DNA of 64,000 nucleotides, from the NCBI RefSeq assembly GCF_042680565.1, contig NZ_JBHUEJ010000033.1, positions 24,660 to 88,659 of the forward strand. Reading direction: 5' to 3'. Below the pieces are notes generated by a model that saw nothing but the letters and a program-made list of their open reading frames with translations, was not told the origin of the DNA and ran no database searches. Shown here in pieces: positions 1 to 8,005 of this stretch. Each line of letters opens with the position of its first letter. Within the stretch, counting starts at the first letter, position 1. A program made the position numbers and the translations under genes. The DNA comes from Ottowia flava (GTDB lineage: Bacteria > Pseudomonadota > Gammaproteobacteria > Burkholderiales > Burkholderiaceae_C).

Positions 1-1236
1 GTTCTCCAGCAGCAGCGCGATACCCTGGCCGCCACCCACACAGGCCGACGAAATGCCGTACTTGACGCCCGCACGCTGCATTTCGCGCGCCACGGTGATC
101 GTCAGGCGCACGCCGGTGGCGGCCAGCGGGTGGCCCAGCGCGATGGCGCCGCCGTTCACGTTCAGCTTGTCCAGATCCAGGCCGAGTTCCTTGCCCACGG
201 CCAGGGTCTGCGCGCCCTGCGCTTCGTTGATCTCGAAGCGGCCGATGTCGGACAGTTTCAGGCCCGCGCGCTCCAGCAGCAGGCGGATGGCAGGCGCGGG
301 GCCGATGCCCATGATCTCGGGCGGCACGCCCACCGCGGCAGCCGCCACCACGCGCGCCAGCGGCTTCTTGCCGTGCGCCTTGGCGTAGGCGCCCGAGGCG
401 ACCACGGCGGCCGCGGCCGCATCGACCAGCGCGGAGGAGTTGCCGCCGGTCTGCACGCCGTTCTCGAACACCGGGCGCAGCTTGGCCAGCACTTCGGCGG
501 GCGAGATGCGCGGGTGCGTGTCCGTCGCCACCTCGGTGAGCTTGCCCTGCAGCTTGATGCCGCGCGCCTTGTAGCCTTCCAGCTCGAACTTCTCGGTGAC
601 GACGGGGACGATTTCGCCCGCCAGGAAGCCGCTTTCCTGCGCCGCCACGGCCCGCGCGAACGAGTTGGCCGCGAACTGATCGACTTCTTCGCGCGTGATG
701 CCGTACTTCTTGGCCAGGTTTTCGGCGGTCTGGATCATGTTGATGCCGGCGGCCGGATCCTTCAGCGCCTCCCACATGTAGTCCTTGAAGCCGACCGGCG
801 CGCCCAGCTTGAAGCCGGTGCGGTGATCGAACGCGGCGATGGGGTTGCGCGTCATGCTTTCGGTGCCGACGACCAGGGCCGCATCGCACGCGCCGCCCTG
901 GATGTGCTCGCCCGCCTGGCGGAACAGCTCGAAGCCCGTGCCGCAGATGCGCTGCGCCATGATGGCCGGCACTTCGACCGGCACGCCCGCGTACAGGCCG
1001 ATGTGGCGCGGCAGGAAGAACTGGTCGAAGTCGCCGGGCGCCATGTTGCCGGTCACGACCGAGCCGATGTCGCTGCCGGGCACGCCGGCGCGCTTAAGGG
1101 CTTCGCGCGCGGCCTTGATCCCCAAGTCGGTGGGCGAGACGTGGCCGAGCGCGCCGCAGTAGTCGACCATCGGCGTGCGCACGCCGTCCAGCATCCAGAC
1201 GTCGTCGAAAGCGGAGAAAAATCCTTTGGAGGCCAT
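1..1236 (-). CDS. Acetyl-CoA acyltransferase (thiolase), C-terminus cut by window edge
   Basis: Thiolase-family enzyme that cleaves a 3-ketoacyl-CoA to acetyl-CoA and a shortened acyl-CoA (or runs in reverse). The frame is open from ATG at 1236 to base 1, giving 412 codons with no stop, so only the last few residues are missing. Seen: nucleophilic Cys98 in RICGTGFE, the NGGAIALGHPLAATG histidine motif (His about 369), and the second active-site cysteine in SACVGGGQG (Cys about 399). It is the last visible gene of an operon after the crotonase and feruloyl-CoA synthase genes. A role in cleaving a beta-ketoacyl-CoA made from a hydroxycinnamate is inferred from that context. The stretch 1237-1314 before it holds a short GC-rich repeat. 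Confidence 0.93.
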   Translation of the reverse strand, partial: MASKGFFSAFDDVWMLDGVRTPMVDYCGALGHVSPTDLGIKAAREALKRAGVPGSDIGSVVTGNMAPGDFDQFFLPRHIGLYAGVPVEVPAIMAQRICGTGFELFRQAGEHIQGGACDAALVVGTESMTRNPIAAFDHRTGFKLGAPVGFKDYMWEALKDPAAGINMIQTAENLAKKYGITREEVDQFAANSFARAVAAQESGFLAGEIVPVVTEKFELEGYKARGIKLQGKLTEVATDTHPRISPAEVLAKLRPVFENGVQTGGNSSALVDAAAAAVVASGAYAKAHGKKPLARVVAAAAVGVPPEIMGIGPAPAIRLLLERAGLKLSDIGRFEINEAQGAQTLAVGKELGLDLDKLNVNGGAIALGHPLAATGVRLTITVAREMQRAGVKYGISSACVGGGQGIALLLEN

Positions 1237-1270
1237 GTCAGTGTTTCCTAGATGTGTGCCGAGATGGGTT

Positions 1271-1314
1271 CGGCCCCTTGAGGGGAAGGCGCGCGCAGCG
1301 CGCCACCGGGGTGC
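1271..1314. repeat. Truncated copy of terminator-like repeat (family 2)
   Basis: GC-rich block directly after the fcs stop codon. It contains GGGGAAGGCGCG, CAGCGC and a closing CGGGG, matching the right half of the longer copies at 34581-34680 and 59888-59973, which also abut stop codons. The inner GGCGCGC/GCGCGCC arms can pair. A weak terminator or processing role is possible, although the thiolase gene continues in the same direction downstream. Confidence 0.5.
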
Positions 1315-3216
1315 TCATAAATCGACGCCGGGCTTGATGACGGTCACGCCCGCCGGCTCGTCGTACAGCGCCTGCACGAGGGCGTCGCGCTCCTTGAGCA
1401 CGGCGCGCTGGTTGATGCTGCCCTTGTCGGTGATCTCGCCCTTGTCGATGGACGGCGGCTCCGACAGCAGCATGAGGCGCGTCACGCGGTTGGCGCTGCC
1501 TGTGGCCGTCAGCGACAGGTCGGTCACGAGGCTCTGGAACTTCTGCAGGACGGCGTGGTGTTGCAGCACGTCGGCCAGCGGCGCATCGGCTGGCAGATCG
1601 GTCAGCGTGCGCACGGCGGGCGTGGTGAAGACCAGCGCGCCGACTTCCTTGCGGTTCAGGCCGGTGACGACCACATCCTGGATGTAGGGCGCGCCGCCCG
1701 CGATGACGCGGCCACGCAGCGGGCCGACGCTGACGAAGGTGCCGGTGGCCAGCTTGAAGTCTTCGGCGATGCGGCCGTCGAAGCGCAGGCCGGCGCTGGG
1801 GTTGGCCGGGTCGCTCCAGGTCACGGCGTCGCCGGTGCAGAAGTAGCCCTCGTCGTCGAAGGCTTCGGCCGTGGCGTCGGGCGCGCGCCAGTAGCCCGGC
1901 GTGATGTTGGGGCCCTTGTAGCGGATCTCGACCTTGCCGTTGCTGGGGGCGAGCTTCACTTCCATGCCCGGCGTGGGCAGGCCGAGGTCGCCCGCCTGGA
2001 TGTCGGGGCTGGTGACGAACAGGCCATAAGGGCTGGATTCGGTCATGCCGAAGCCGCAGGTCATGACGACGCGCTGACCGAGTTCGCGCTCAGCGCTCTC
2101 GAACAGCGATTCCCACACCGGCTGGGCGAGCGAGGCGCCGGCGTAGAAGAACATCTTGACGCGCGAGAGGAAGTTCTTGCGCAGTGCGTCGTCGGTCTTC
2201 ATGGCATTGGCGATCGCCTCGAAGCCGGTCGGCACGTTGAAGTACATGGTCGGCGCGATCTCGCGCAGGTTGCGCAATGTCTCGCCGATCAGCGCGGGCG
2301 TGGGTTTGCCCTCGTCGATGTAGAGCGTGCCGCCGTTGTTCAGCACCATGCCGACGTTGTGGTTGCCGCCAAACGTGTGGTTCCACGGCAGCCAGTCGAT
2401 CAGCACCGGGCGCTCTTCCATGAGGATCGGCATCGACAGGCGCATCTGCTCCTGGTTGGCGCACCACATGCGGTTGGTGTTGATGACCGCCTTGGGGAGT
2501 TTGGTCGAGCCGCTGGTGAAGAGGAACTTGACGATCGTGTCGGGCCCGGTGGCGGCCTGCGCCGCATCGACGGCGGGCGTGGGCTGGGTCGCCAGCAGCT
2601 CGGCGAACGGCGTGCTTTCGCGCTCGCGCAGGCTGGCCGAATCGGCGTTGCGCGAGAGCACGATTTCGCAGTCGGACGGTGCCACCGCAGCGATGGCCGC
2701 GCCGTAGCGATCACCGTCCTCGGCCCAGATCAAACCGGGCGTGAGCGTGTCGATGACGTGGCGCAGCTTGCCGTAGTCCTTGCTGATGGTCGAATAGGCG
2801 GGCGATGCGGGCGAGAAGGGCACGCCGGCGTAGATGCAGCCCATGGCCATCAACAGGTGGTCGATGCCGTTGTCGCTGAGCACCACGACGGGGCGGTGCT
2901 CGGACAGGCCCCGGTCGAGCAGCGCCTGGCCGATGTGGCGTGCCGCGTCGAGCGCCTCGGCGTAGCTCACGTGGCGCCAGTCGCCCAGCGTGCCGTCGGC
3001 GCCCCGCTGGCGCTGGGCGACGAAGGTCTCGTCCGGCGTGGCCTTCGCCCAGTGGATCAGGCGGTCGGCCATGCGCTCGCCGAACGAAGCCAGAGGCACC
3101 TCGGCGTTCAGGTACTTCACGCCTTCATCGCCGTCGCGCACCGTGATGGTGGTGACGCCGAAGGTCAGCGGGCGGTAGCGGGGCGCTGCGTTGGCGCTGG
3201 ACGGGGCATTGCTCAT
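1315..3216 (-). CDS. fcs: Feruloyl-CoA synthase (4-hydroxycinnamate:CoA ligase)
   Basis: ANL-superfamily acyl-CoA ligase, 633 aa, that activates ferulate or other hydroxycinnamates to the CoA thioester with ATP in the cytoplasm. Seen: the phosphate-binding loop FLFTSGSTKLPK (about residue 225-236), the DWLPWNHTFGGN block typical of feruloyl-CoA synthases, GFGMTESSP, the hinge region FDGRIAEDFKLATGTFV, and a C-terminal lysine region (KGEITDKGSINQ). The ATG at 3216 is preferred because GTGGAGAC lies just before it; an in-frame ATG eight codons upstream (3240) lacks this. The gene sits between the crotonase and thiolase genes, which together suggest a CoA-dependent side-chain shortening route. 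The exact substrate cannot be read from sequence. Confidence 0.9.
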   Translation of the reverse strand: MSNAPSSANAAPRYRPLTFGVTTITVRDGDEGVKYLNAEVPLASFGERMADRLIHWAKATPDETFVAQRQRGADGTLGDWRHVSYAEALDAARHIGQALLDRGLSEHRPVVVLSDNGIDHLLMAMGCIYAGVPFSPASPAYSTISKDYGKLRHVIDTLTPGLIWAEDGDRYGAAIAAVAPSDCEIVLSRNADSASLRERESTPFAELLATQPTPAVDAAQAATGPDTIVKFLFTSGSTKLPKAVINTNRMWCANQEQMRLSMPILMEERPVLIDWLPWNHTFGGNHNVGMVLNNGGTLYIDEGKPTPALIGETLRNLREIAPTMYFNVPTGFEAIANAMKTDDALRKNFLSRVKMFFYAGASLAQPVWESLFESAERELGQRVVMTCGFGMTESSPYGLFVTSPDIQAGDLGLPTPGMEVKLAPSNGKVEIRYKGPNITPGYWRAPDATAEAFDDEGYFCTGDAVTWSDPANPSAGLRFDGRIAEDFKLATGTFVSVGPLRGRVIAGGAPYIQDVVVTGLNRKEVGALVFTTPAVRTLTDLPADAPLADVLQHHAVLQKFQSLVTDLSLTATGSANRVTRLMLLSEPPSIDKGEITDKGSINQRAVLKERDALVQALYDEPAGVTVIKPGVDL

Positions 3217-3235
3217 GCTTGTCTCCACTCTTGAA

Positions 3236-3290
3236 TTCATAGCTGCTTGCGCTTGCCCAGCAAGCGCTGGCGGCCAAAATGGCTTGAATC
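3236..3290 (-). repeat. Dispersed modular repeat, palindromic-core variant (B)
   Basis: On the minus strand it reads TTCAAGCCATTTTGGCC, then a perfect 8-bp inverted repeat GCGCTTGC-TGG-GCAAGCGC, then AAGCAGCTATGAATTC. It fills most of the 87-bp gap between the crotonase stop and the fcs start, so it lies inside the operon transcript and can form a hairpin there. Confidence 0.75.
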
Positions 3291-3303
3291 TTGGGGCGGC
3301 CGA

Positions 3304-4095
3304 TCAGTCGCGTTGCACCTTCGTGCCGGCCTTGCCTTCCAGGAAGGCGCGCACGCGCGCCTTGGCGTCGGGGGCGGCCTGGGCGATGGCGCTGATCAGC
3401 GCCTCGGTCATGTAGCCGTGGTCGGCCGGCTGTTCGGCGATGCGCGGCAGCGCGTGCATCAGCGCGTAGTTGGTCAGCGGCGCGTTCTGGGCGATGCGTT
3501 CGGCCAGTTCCATCGCCTTGTCAAAGGCCTGGCCCCGCGGCACGAGGTACTGCGCGAGACCGATGCGCTCGCCGTCTTCTGCGTTGTAGACGCGGCCCGT
3601 CAGCATCATGTCGGTCATGCGCGAAACCCCAATCAGCTTGGGGATGCGCACCGAGCCGCCACCGCCCACGAAGATGCCACGCTGGCCTTCGGGCAGGGCG
3701 AAGAAGGTGGTGGCGTCGGCCACGCGGATGTGCGCGGCGCTGGCCAGCTCCAGGCCACCGCCGACCACGGCGCCGTGCAGCGCAGCGATCACCGGCACCG
3801 GGCCGTACTGCACGCCGTCGAGCGCGGTGTGCCAGCTGCGCGAATGGTGCATGCCTTGGCCCGCGTCGCGCTCCTTCAGCTCGGACAGGTCGAGCCCGGC
3901 GCAGAAGTGCTCGCCCTCGCCGTCGAGCACGGCCGCGCGCACGGTGTCGGGCAGGTTCTGGAAGGTGTCGCGGATCGCCGCGATCAGGCCGTCCGACAGG
4001 GCGTTGCGCTTGGCGCCGCGTGTGAGGCGGACGATGGCGATGTTGCCGTCCTTGCCGCCGATTTCCAGGGAAATGTCTTGGTGCTTGCCGCTCAT
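3304..4095 (-). CDS. Enoyl-CoA hydratase/isomerase (crotonase) family protein
   Basis: Crotonase-fold enzyme, 263 aa, the usual family length. Seen: oxyanion-hole segments HFCAGLDLSEL (about residue 63) and GAVVGGGLELASAAHIR (about 109), followed by LPEGQRGIFVGGGGSVRIPKLIG. From memory this does not closely resemble the classical feruloyl-CoA hydratase-lyase, which has a GWCFGGGF-type motif; hydration of the feruloyl-CoA side chain before thiolytic cleavage is therefore plausible but inferred. It is the first gene of the minus-strand operon (then fcs and thiolase). TCGAGGTCTCC-type sequence lies around the start, with GGAGACC as the ribosome binding site on the minus strand. Transcription should start in the 176-bp divergent gap, which holds good operator candidates. 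Confidence 0.85.
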   Translation of the reverse strand: MSGKHQDISLEIGGKDGNIAIVRLTRGAKRNALSDGLIAAIRDTFQNLPDTVRAAVLDGEGEHFCAGLDLSELKERDAGQGMHHSRSWHTALDGVQYGPVPVIAALHGAVVGGGLELASAAHIRVADATTFFALPEGQRGIFVGGGGSVRIPKLIGVSRMTDMMLTGRVYNAEDGERIGLAQYLVPRGQAFDKAMELAERIAQNAPLTNYALMHALPRIAEQPADHGYMTEALISAIAQAAPDAKARVRAFLEGKAGTKVQRD

Positions 4096-4118
4096 CGAGG
4101 TCTCCTGATGGCGAATTA

Positions 4119-4182
4119 TGATTATTTCAGATAATCAAATACAAGCACTTTTGTGCATGTTGTGCCTAGGGCAAACCCTAGG
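4119..4182. promoter_or_regulatory. Divergent control region with three palindromes (candidate operators)
   Basis: Three inverted repeats lie in the gap between the divergent crotonase and Bug-receptor genes: TGATTAT-TTCAG-ATAATCA (4119-4137), GCAC-TTTT-GTGC (4145-4156) and CCTAGGG-CAAA-CCCTAGG (4165-4182). The first has the size and AT-rich arms of MarR-type operators, a family often found controlling hydroxycinnamate operons. No regulator gene is visible inside the window, so the assignment is inference. Confidence 0.45.
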
Positions 4183-4271
4183 TTTCAACGATCCGGAACG
4201 CGATCGGCACAATAGAGCCACCTCGGCAGGAGGCGCGCTGTGCGCCTCGGACACGACCTTTCAGGAAACCC

Positions 4272-5243
4272 ATGCCCATGCACCGCCGCCAACTGCTGGC
4301 CGCCGCCGCTCTGACCGCTTACCTGCCTGCCGTCTGGGCGGCAAAGGGGTATCCCAACAAGGCGATCCGCATCGTCGTGCCCAACGCCCCGGGCGGCGCC
4401 GCCGACATCACGGCGCGCGCGGTGGGCGAGCACATGACCAAAACGCTGGGCCAACCCATCGTGATCGAAAACAAACCTGGCGCGGGTGGTGTGGTGGCCG
4501 GGCAAACGGTCGCCAGCGCCGCGCCGGATGGCTACACGCTGCTGCTGATCTCCAGCGGCACGGCCGTGAGCGAAGCGCTGTTCAAGTCGTTGCCGTTCGA
4601 CACGCTCAAGGCGTTCGCGCCGGTGGCGCCGCTGGCCACGTTCGATCTGGTGATCGTCGGCGCCGAGAACGGCCGCTTTGCCACGCTGGGCGATCTCGTG
4701 GGCTACGCCAGGCAGAACCCGGGCAAGGTCAACCTGGGCACGCCCAACCTCGGCACCACGCAGCACCTCGCGGCCGAGCTGTTCAAGTCCGCGGCCGGGA
4801 TCGACCTGCAAGTCGTGCCTTTCAAGAGCACGCCGGACGTGATCACCGCCTTGCGCAGCGGCCAGATCGACGCGGGCTTGGATATCCTCAGCCCGCTGCT
4901 GGCCCAGATTCAGGGCAAGGCACTCAAGCCGCTGGCGGTGACCGGGCCCAAGCGCTCACGCGTGCTGCCCGACGTACCCACGGCGCAGGAGGCCGGTGTC
5001 AAGGGCTTGAACGCCGCTTCATGGAACGGCCTGGCCGTACCGGCCAAGACGCCCGCCGACGTGATCGCGCGACTGAACAAAGCGGTGAACGCCGCGCTGG
5101 CCGACGAGGGTGTGCGCAAGAAGCTGGAAACGCTGAACCTCGATCCGCACCCGGGCACGCCCACGGAGGCGGCGCAGATGCTGCGCGGGGACATTCAGCG
5201 CTGGAACGCCGTCATCGACAAGGCGCACGTCGCGCGCCAGTGA
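4272..5243 (+). CDS. Bug-family tripartite tricarboxylate transporter substrate-binding protein
   Basis: Periplasmic solute receptor of the Bug/TctC family, 323 aa. The N-terminus MHRRQLLAAAALTAYLPAVW is a signal peptide, with paired arginines suggesting Tat export. The mature protein starts KGYPNKAIRIVVPNAPGGAADITAR, followed by the family block IVIENKPGAGGVVAGQTVA and later PDVPTAQEAGV. Such receptors bind small carboxylates and are often orphaned from the membrane subunits, as here. Start: ATG 4272 with AGGAAA upstream; ATG 4278 is an alternative. It is divergent from the hydroxycinnamate operon and followed by a dehydrogenase and a permease on the same strand. An aromatic or carboxylate ligand linked to that operon is possible but unproven. 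Confidence 0.9.
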   Translation: MPMHRRQLLAAAALTAYLPAVWAAKGYPNKAIRIVVPNAPGGAADITARAVGEHMTKTLGQPIVIENKPGAGGVVAGQTVASAAPDGYTLLLISSGTAVSEALFKSLPFDTLKAFAPVAPLATFDLVIVGAENGRFATLGDLVGYARQNPGKVNLGTPNLGTTQHLAAELFKSAAGIDLQVVPFKSTPDVITALRSGQIDAGLDILSPLLAQIQGKALKPLAVTGPKRSRVLPDVPTAQEAGVKGLNAASWNGLAVPAKTPADVIARLNKAVNAALADEGVRKKLETLNLDPHPGTPTEAAQMLRGDIQRWNAVIDKAHVARQ

Positions 5244-5263
5244 CAGGCTGCGCGCCAGTCCTG

Positions 5264-5328
5264 GAATTTCAGACAAAATAGGCCCGCGCGGCTACAACCA
5301 CCAGCTCAGGCAGCTATTATAAAGAGAG
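5264..5328 (+). repeat. Dispersed modular repeat, CTACAACCACC variant (A)
   Basis: Reads AATTTCAGACAAAATAGGCC, then GGCTACAACCACCAGCTCAGG and CAGCTATTATAAAGAGAG. It occupies the gap between the Bug-receptor and DUF1932 genes. Its last bases (AAAGAGAG, 5321-5328) lie nine bases before the downstream ATG, so the repeat itself may supply the ribosome binding site. Confidence 0.8.
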
Positions 5329-5337
5329 CATATTCAG

Positions 5338-6243
5338 ATGAACGCAGCGCAGCACATTGGCCTCGTCGGCTACGGCGAAGTGGGCAGAATCTTCGCGGCA
5401 GGCCTGCTGGGTCAGCCTGGGGTGGCCGCCGTCAGCGCTTGGGACCTGAAGTTTGCCCGCGCCGAGGGCGGCGCCGCCGAAGCCGCCCGGGCGACGCAGG
5501 CCGGTGCCATGGCCCAGCCCTCTATGGCGGCTTTGTGCGCGGCGAGCGATCTGGTCATCTCCGCCGTGACCGCGTCCAACACGCTGGCGGTGGCAGAGCA
5601 AGCGGCGCCGCACCTGCGGCCCGGCACGCTGTTTCTCGACCTCAACTCGGCCTCGCCCGGCACCAAGCAGCAGTGCGCCGCGCTGGTCGACGGCGCCGGC
5701 GCGCACTACGTCGAGGCGGGCGTGATGACCTCGGTGCCGCCCTACGGCATCCGCGTGCCCATGCTGCTGGGCGGCGCGCAAGCCGCTGCGCTGGCCGAGC
5801 GCCTGCGCGGCTGGGGCATGGACGCCAAGCCGGTGAGCGACCGCCTGGGCGTGGCCAGCGCCATCAAGATGAGCCGCAGCGTGATGATCAAGGGCCTGGA
5901 AGCGCTGGTGATCGAGGCCTACGCCACGGCGCGCGCCTACGGCGTCGAAGACCATGTGCTGCCGACGCTGCAGGAGACCTTCCCGAGCATCGACTGGTCG
6001 GAGCAGGGCGCCTACTTCTTCAGCCGCGTGGTGCAGCACGGCCAGCGCCGCGCCGAAGAAATGCGCGAAGCCGCGCGCACCGTGGCCGAAGCCGGGTTCG
6101 AGCCGCTGATGGCCAGCGCCATCGCCGCCAAGCAGCAATGGGTGGCCGATCAGGCGCGCGAAGGCGCCTTTGCCGACGTGCCGCCCGGCGCGCCCTGGCA
6201 GGCCTACGCCGATGCGCTGTTGGCGCGCCGCGCCCAACCCTGA
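5338..6243 (+). CDS. DUF1932 / 6-phosphogluconate dehydrogenase-like NAD(P)-binding protein
   Basis: Predicted beta-hydroxyacid-dehydrogenase-type oxidoreductase, 301 aa. Seen: an N-terminal Rossmann motif IGLVGYGEVGRIFAAGLL (residues 6-23), the central block LFLDLNSASPGTKQQ, YVEAGVMTSVPPYG, and a helical C-terminal domain containing KMSRSVMIKGLEALVIEA that resembles DUF1932. The family is usually annotated as a phosphogluconate-dehydrogenase-like protein and the true substrate is unknown. The ATG directly follows a dispersed repeat. The AEC transporter gene starts 15 bp after the stop, so the two are probably co-transcribed. Confidence 0.82.
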   Translation: MNAAQHIGLVGYGEVGRIFAAGLLGQPGVAAVSAWDLKFARAEGGAAEAARATQAGAMAQPSMAALCAASDLVISAVTASNTLAVAEQAAPHLRPGTLFLDLNSASPGTKQQCAALVDGAGAHYVEAGVMTSVPPYGIRVPMLLGGAQAAALAERLRGWGMDAKPVSDRLGVASAIKMSRSVMIKGLEALVIEAYATARAYGVEDHVLPTLQETFPSIDWSEQGAYFFSRVVQHGQRRAEEMREAARTVAEAGFEPLMASAIAAKQQWVADQAREGAFADVPPGAPWQAYADALLARRAQP

Positions 6244-6258
6244 CACCGGCCAGCGCAG

Positions 6259-7206
6259 ATGCTGGGCATTCTGGCCATCACCGGGCCGATCTACATCGTC
6301 ATCGCGCTCGGTTACCTGAGCGTGCGCGCCGGGTTGTTTGCGCGTGCCGACATGCGCGTGCTGGGGAAGTTTGTGCTGTACGTGGCGCTGCCCGCGCTGC
6401 TGTTCGATGCGCTGGCCAACCGGCCGCTGCGCGAAGCACTCCATTGGGACTACCTGCTGGTCTACGCGCTGGGCAGCCTGGCCACGCTGATCGTGATGCT
6501 GCTGTGGTTCCGCCGCCGTGCGCAGGCGGACCGTACGCTCGCGGTCGTGCAAACCATGGGCACGATGTGCCCGAACAGCGGCTTCGTTGGCTACCCGATC
6601 AACCTGCTGGTGCTGGGTGCGGTGGCGGGCAGCATCCTGGGCATGAACATGCTGGTGGAAAACCTGCTGCTGATCCCGCTGCTGCTGGCGCTGATCGACG
6701 TTGCGCAGGGCGGCGGCCACTGGCGCGACGTGCTGCGCGGCGTGGCGCGCGGGCTGGTGCGCAACCCGATGGTGCTCGGCCTGGTGGCGGGTCTGCTGGT
6801 GGCGTGGACCGGGCTGCCCCTGCCCGGTCCGGTGCAGCGCAGCGTGAGCCTGTTTGCGCAGGCCAGCAGCGCGCTGTCGCTGTTCGTGATTGGCGGTTCG
6901 CTGGCGGGCCTATCGATCGTGGGCATGCGCGCGCAGGTGGCGCAGATCGCCGTGGGCAAGCTGATCGTGCACCCGTTGCTGACCTTCGGTGTGCTGGCCG
7001 CGCTGGAAGTGGGCGGCATGGCGCCGCTGCAGCCGGAACTGCGCACCGGCGTGCTGCTGGCCACGGCCTGCCCGATGTTCGGCATCTACCCCATCCTGGC
7101 GCAGCGCCAGGGCCACGACGGGCTGGCCGCAGCGGCCTTGCTGGGTACGACCGTGGCGTCGTTCTTCACCATCAGCGCGCTGCTGTGGCTGCTGAAGCTG
7201 GCGTGA
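6259..7206 (+). CDS. AEC (auxin efflux carrier) family permease
   Basis: Inner-membrane transporter, 315 aa, with roughly ten hydrophobic segments spread over the length. Seen: MLGILAITGPIYIVIALGYL at the N-terminus, FVLYVALPALLFDALANRPL, and the C-terminal half VIGGSLAGLSIVGM with ACPMFGIYPILAQRQG, all typical of bacterial AEC proteins that export or import small organic acids such as malonate or malate. It follows the DUF1932 dehydrogenase closely. The substrate cannot be deduced. No strong ribosome binding site is visible before ATG 6259. The 92 bp after the stop hold a loose hairpin (7239-7260) and a dispersed repeat. Confidence 0.88.
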   Translation: MLGILAITGPIYIVIALGYLSVRAGLFARADMRVLGKFVLYVALPALLFDALANRPLREALHWDYLLVYALGSLATLIVMLLWFRRRAQADRTLAVVQTMGTMCPNSGFVGYPINLLVLGAVAGSILGMNMLVENLLLIPLLLALIDVAQGGGHWRDVLRGVARGLVRNPMVLGLVAGLLVAWTGLPLPGPVQRSVSLFAQASSALSLFVIGGSLAGLSIVGMRAQVAQIAVGKLIVHPLLTFGVLAALEVGGMAPLQPELRTGVLLATACPMFGIYPILAQRQGHDGLAAAALLGTTVASFFTISALLWLLKLA

Positions 7207-7261
7207 CCACGCTCGCGCGTCGAGCGCAACGCCACCGCCCGTTTTCCAAGGAAAAAACGGT

Positions 7262-7307
7262 GCCAGCGCAGGCCCGATCTGCGCGGGCAGCTACAAAATC
7301 AGAAGCG
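7262..7307 (+). repeat. Dispersed modular repeat that supplies a stop codon
   Basis: Reads GCCAGCGCAGGCCCGATCTG, then CGCGGGCAGCTACAAAATCAGAAGCG. The 3' end AAATCAGAAGCG is also present in the LigD copy at 31416-31477. The TCA inside it (7299-7301) is, on the minus strand, the TGA stop codon of the DUF4124 gene, so the last residues of that protein come from repeat sequence. Confidence 0.65.
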
Positions 7308-7946
7308 GATGCCGGCCGGGTTGCTCGCGTCACGCGCGGGCGCCACGCTCGGTGCGGCGGGCGCTGCGGCAGAGGCGTCTGCCGCGGGTCCTGCAGCGGG
7401 CGCGCGGGCCGCGCTCGCCGGCGCCAGCGGGCTGGCCGTGGGGCGGCGGTAGCTGGCGGGCAACTGCGAGGTCTTGGGGTAACCGGCTGCGTCCAGGTAC
7501 TGCGTCCATTCCGCGTCGGAAAAGCCTGACAGGCGCTGGCCGCCTATGGTCAGCACCGGCAGGTTGGTGTCGCCCGCGCGGCGTTGCAGGGCTTCAATGT
7601 CGTTGTTCGACTCGACCGTTTTCTCGGTGAAGGGAACCCCGCGCTGCACCAGCAGGTTGCGCCCGCTGTTGCAGGGCGCGCAGGCGCTGCCCGAATACAG
7701 CGTCACGGGGTAGCGCTGGGCCGTCTGGTTCAGTTGGTAGGGCAGGGCGCCGCCGCTGGCTGGCGTGCCGCCGGCAGCGGTGGGCGCGGCTTCGCGGGCG
7801 TTGGCCGCTGGCGGCTTGTCCGAATAGACCACCCGCCCATCGGGGCCGACCGACCGGTACACCTGCGCACTGGCGGCACTGGCCAGCAGCGCCAGGGCCG
7901 CACAGGCTGCGGCGGACACGAAGCGAGAAGAGGATGGGTGCAGCAT
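7299..7946 (-). CDS. Exported DUF4124 / glutaredoxin-like protein
   Basis: Predicted periplasmic protein, 215 aa. The signal peptide runs from MLHPSSSRFVSAAACAALAL to about ASAQ; a DUF4124 block follows (VYRSVGPDGRVVYSDKPPA), then a thioredoxin-fold part with YPVTLYSGSACAPCNSGRNL, whose CAPC is a redox-type CXXC, and NLPVLTIGGQRLSGFSDAEW, the cis-proline and GSH-like region of glutaredoxins. The C-terminus is a low-complexity Ala/Pro tail. A thiol-disulfide role is inferred. ATG 7946 is chosen because AGGGAG lies just upstream and the signal peptide begins there; the frame is open further upstream without such signals. The stop codon lies within a dispersed repeat. Confidence 0.8.
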   Translation of the reverse strand: MLHPSSSRFVSAAACAALALLASAASAQVYRSVGPDGRVVYSDKPPAANAREAAPTAAGGTPASGGALPYQLNQTAQRYPVTLYSGSACAPCNSGRNLLVQRGVPFTEKTVESNNDIEALQRRAGDTNLPVLTIGGQRLSGFSDAEWTQYLDAAGYPKTSQLPASYRRPTASPLAPASAARAPAAGPAADASAAAPAAPSVAPARDASNPAGIRF

Positions 7947-8005
7947 CGGACAGTGACTCCCTTGTCGAGACCTGAAAACAGCCAGGGCGGCAGAGCGCCT
8001 CGCGC

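Noticed and set aside
130..1251. Long open frames opposite to real genes (e.g. 130-1251, 1555-3234, 24082-26235, 45029-47524)
   Set aside because: They are antisense frames of high-GC genes, with His/Arg/Gly-rich, low-information sequence and no motifs; the opposite strand has clear enzymes.
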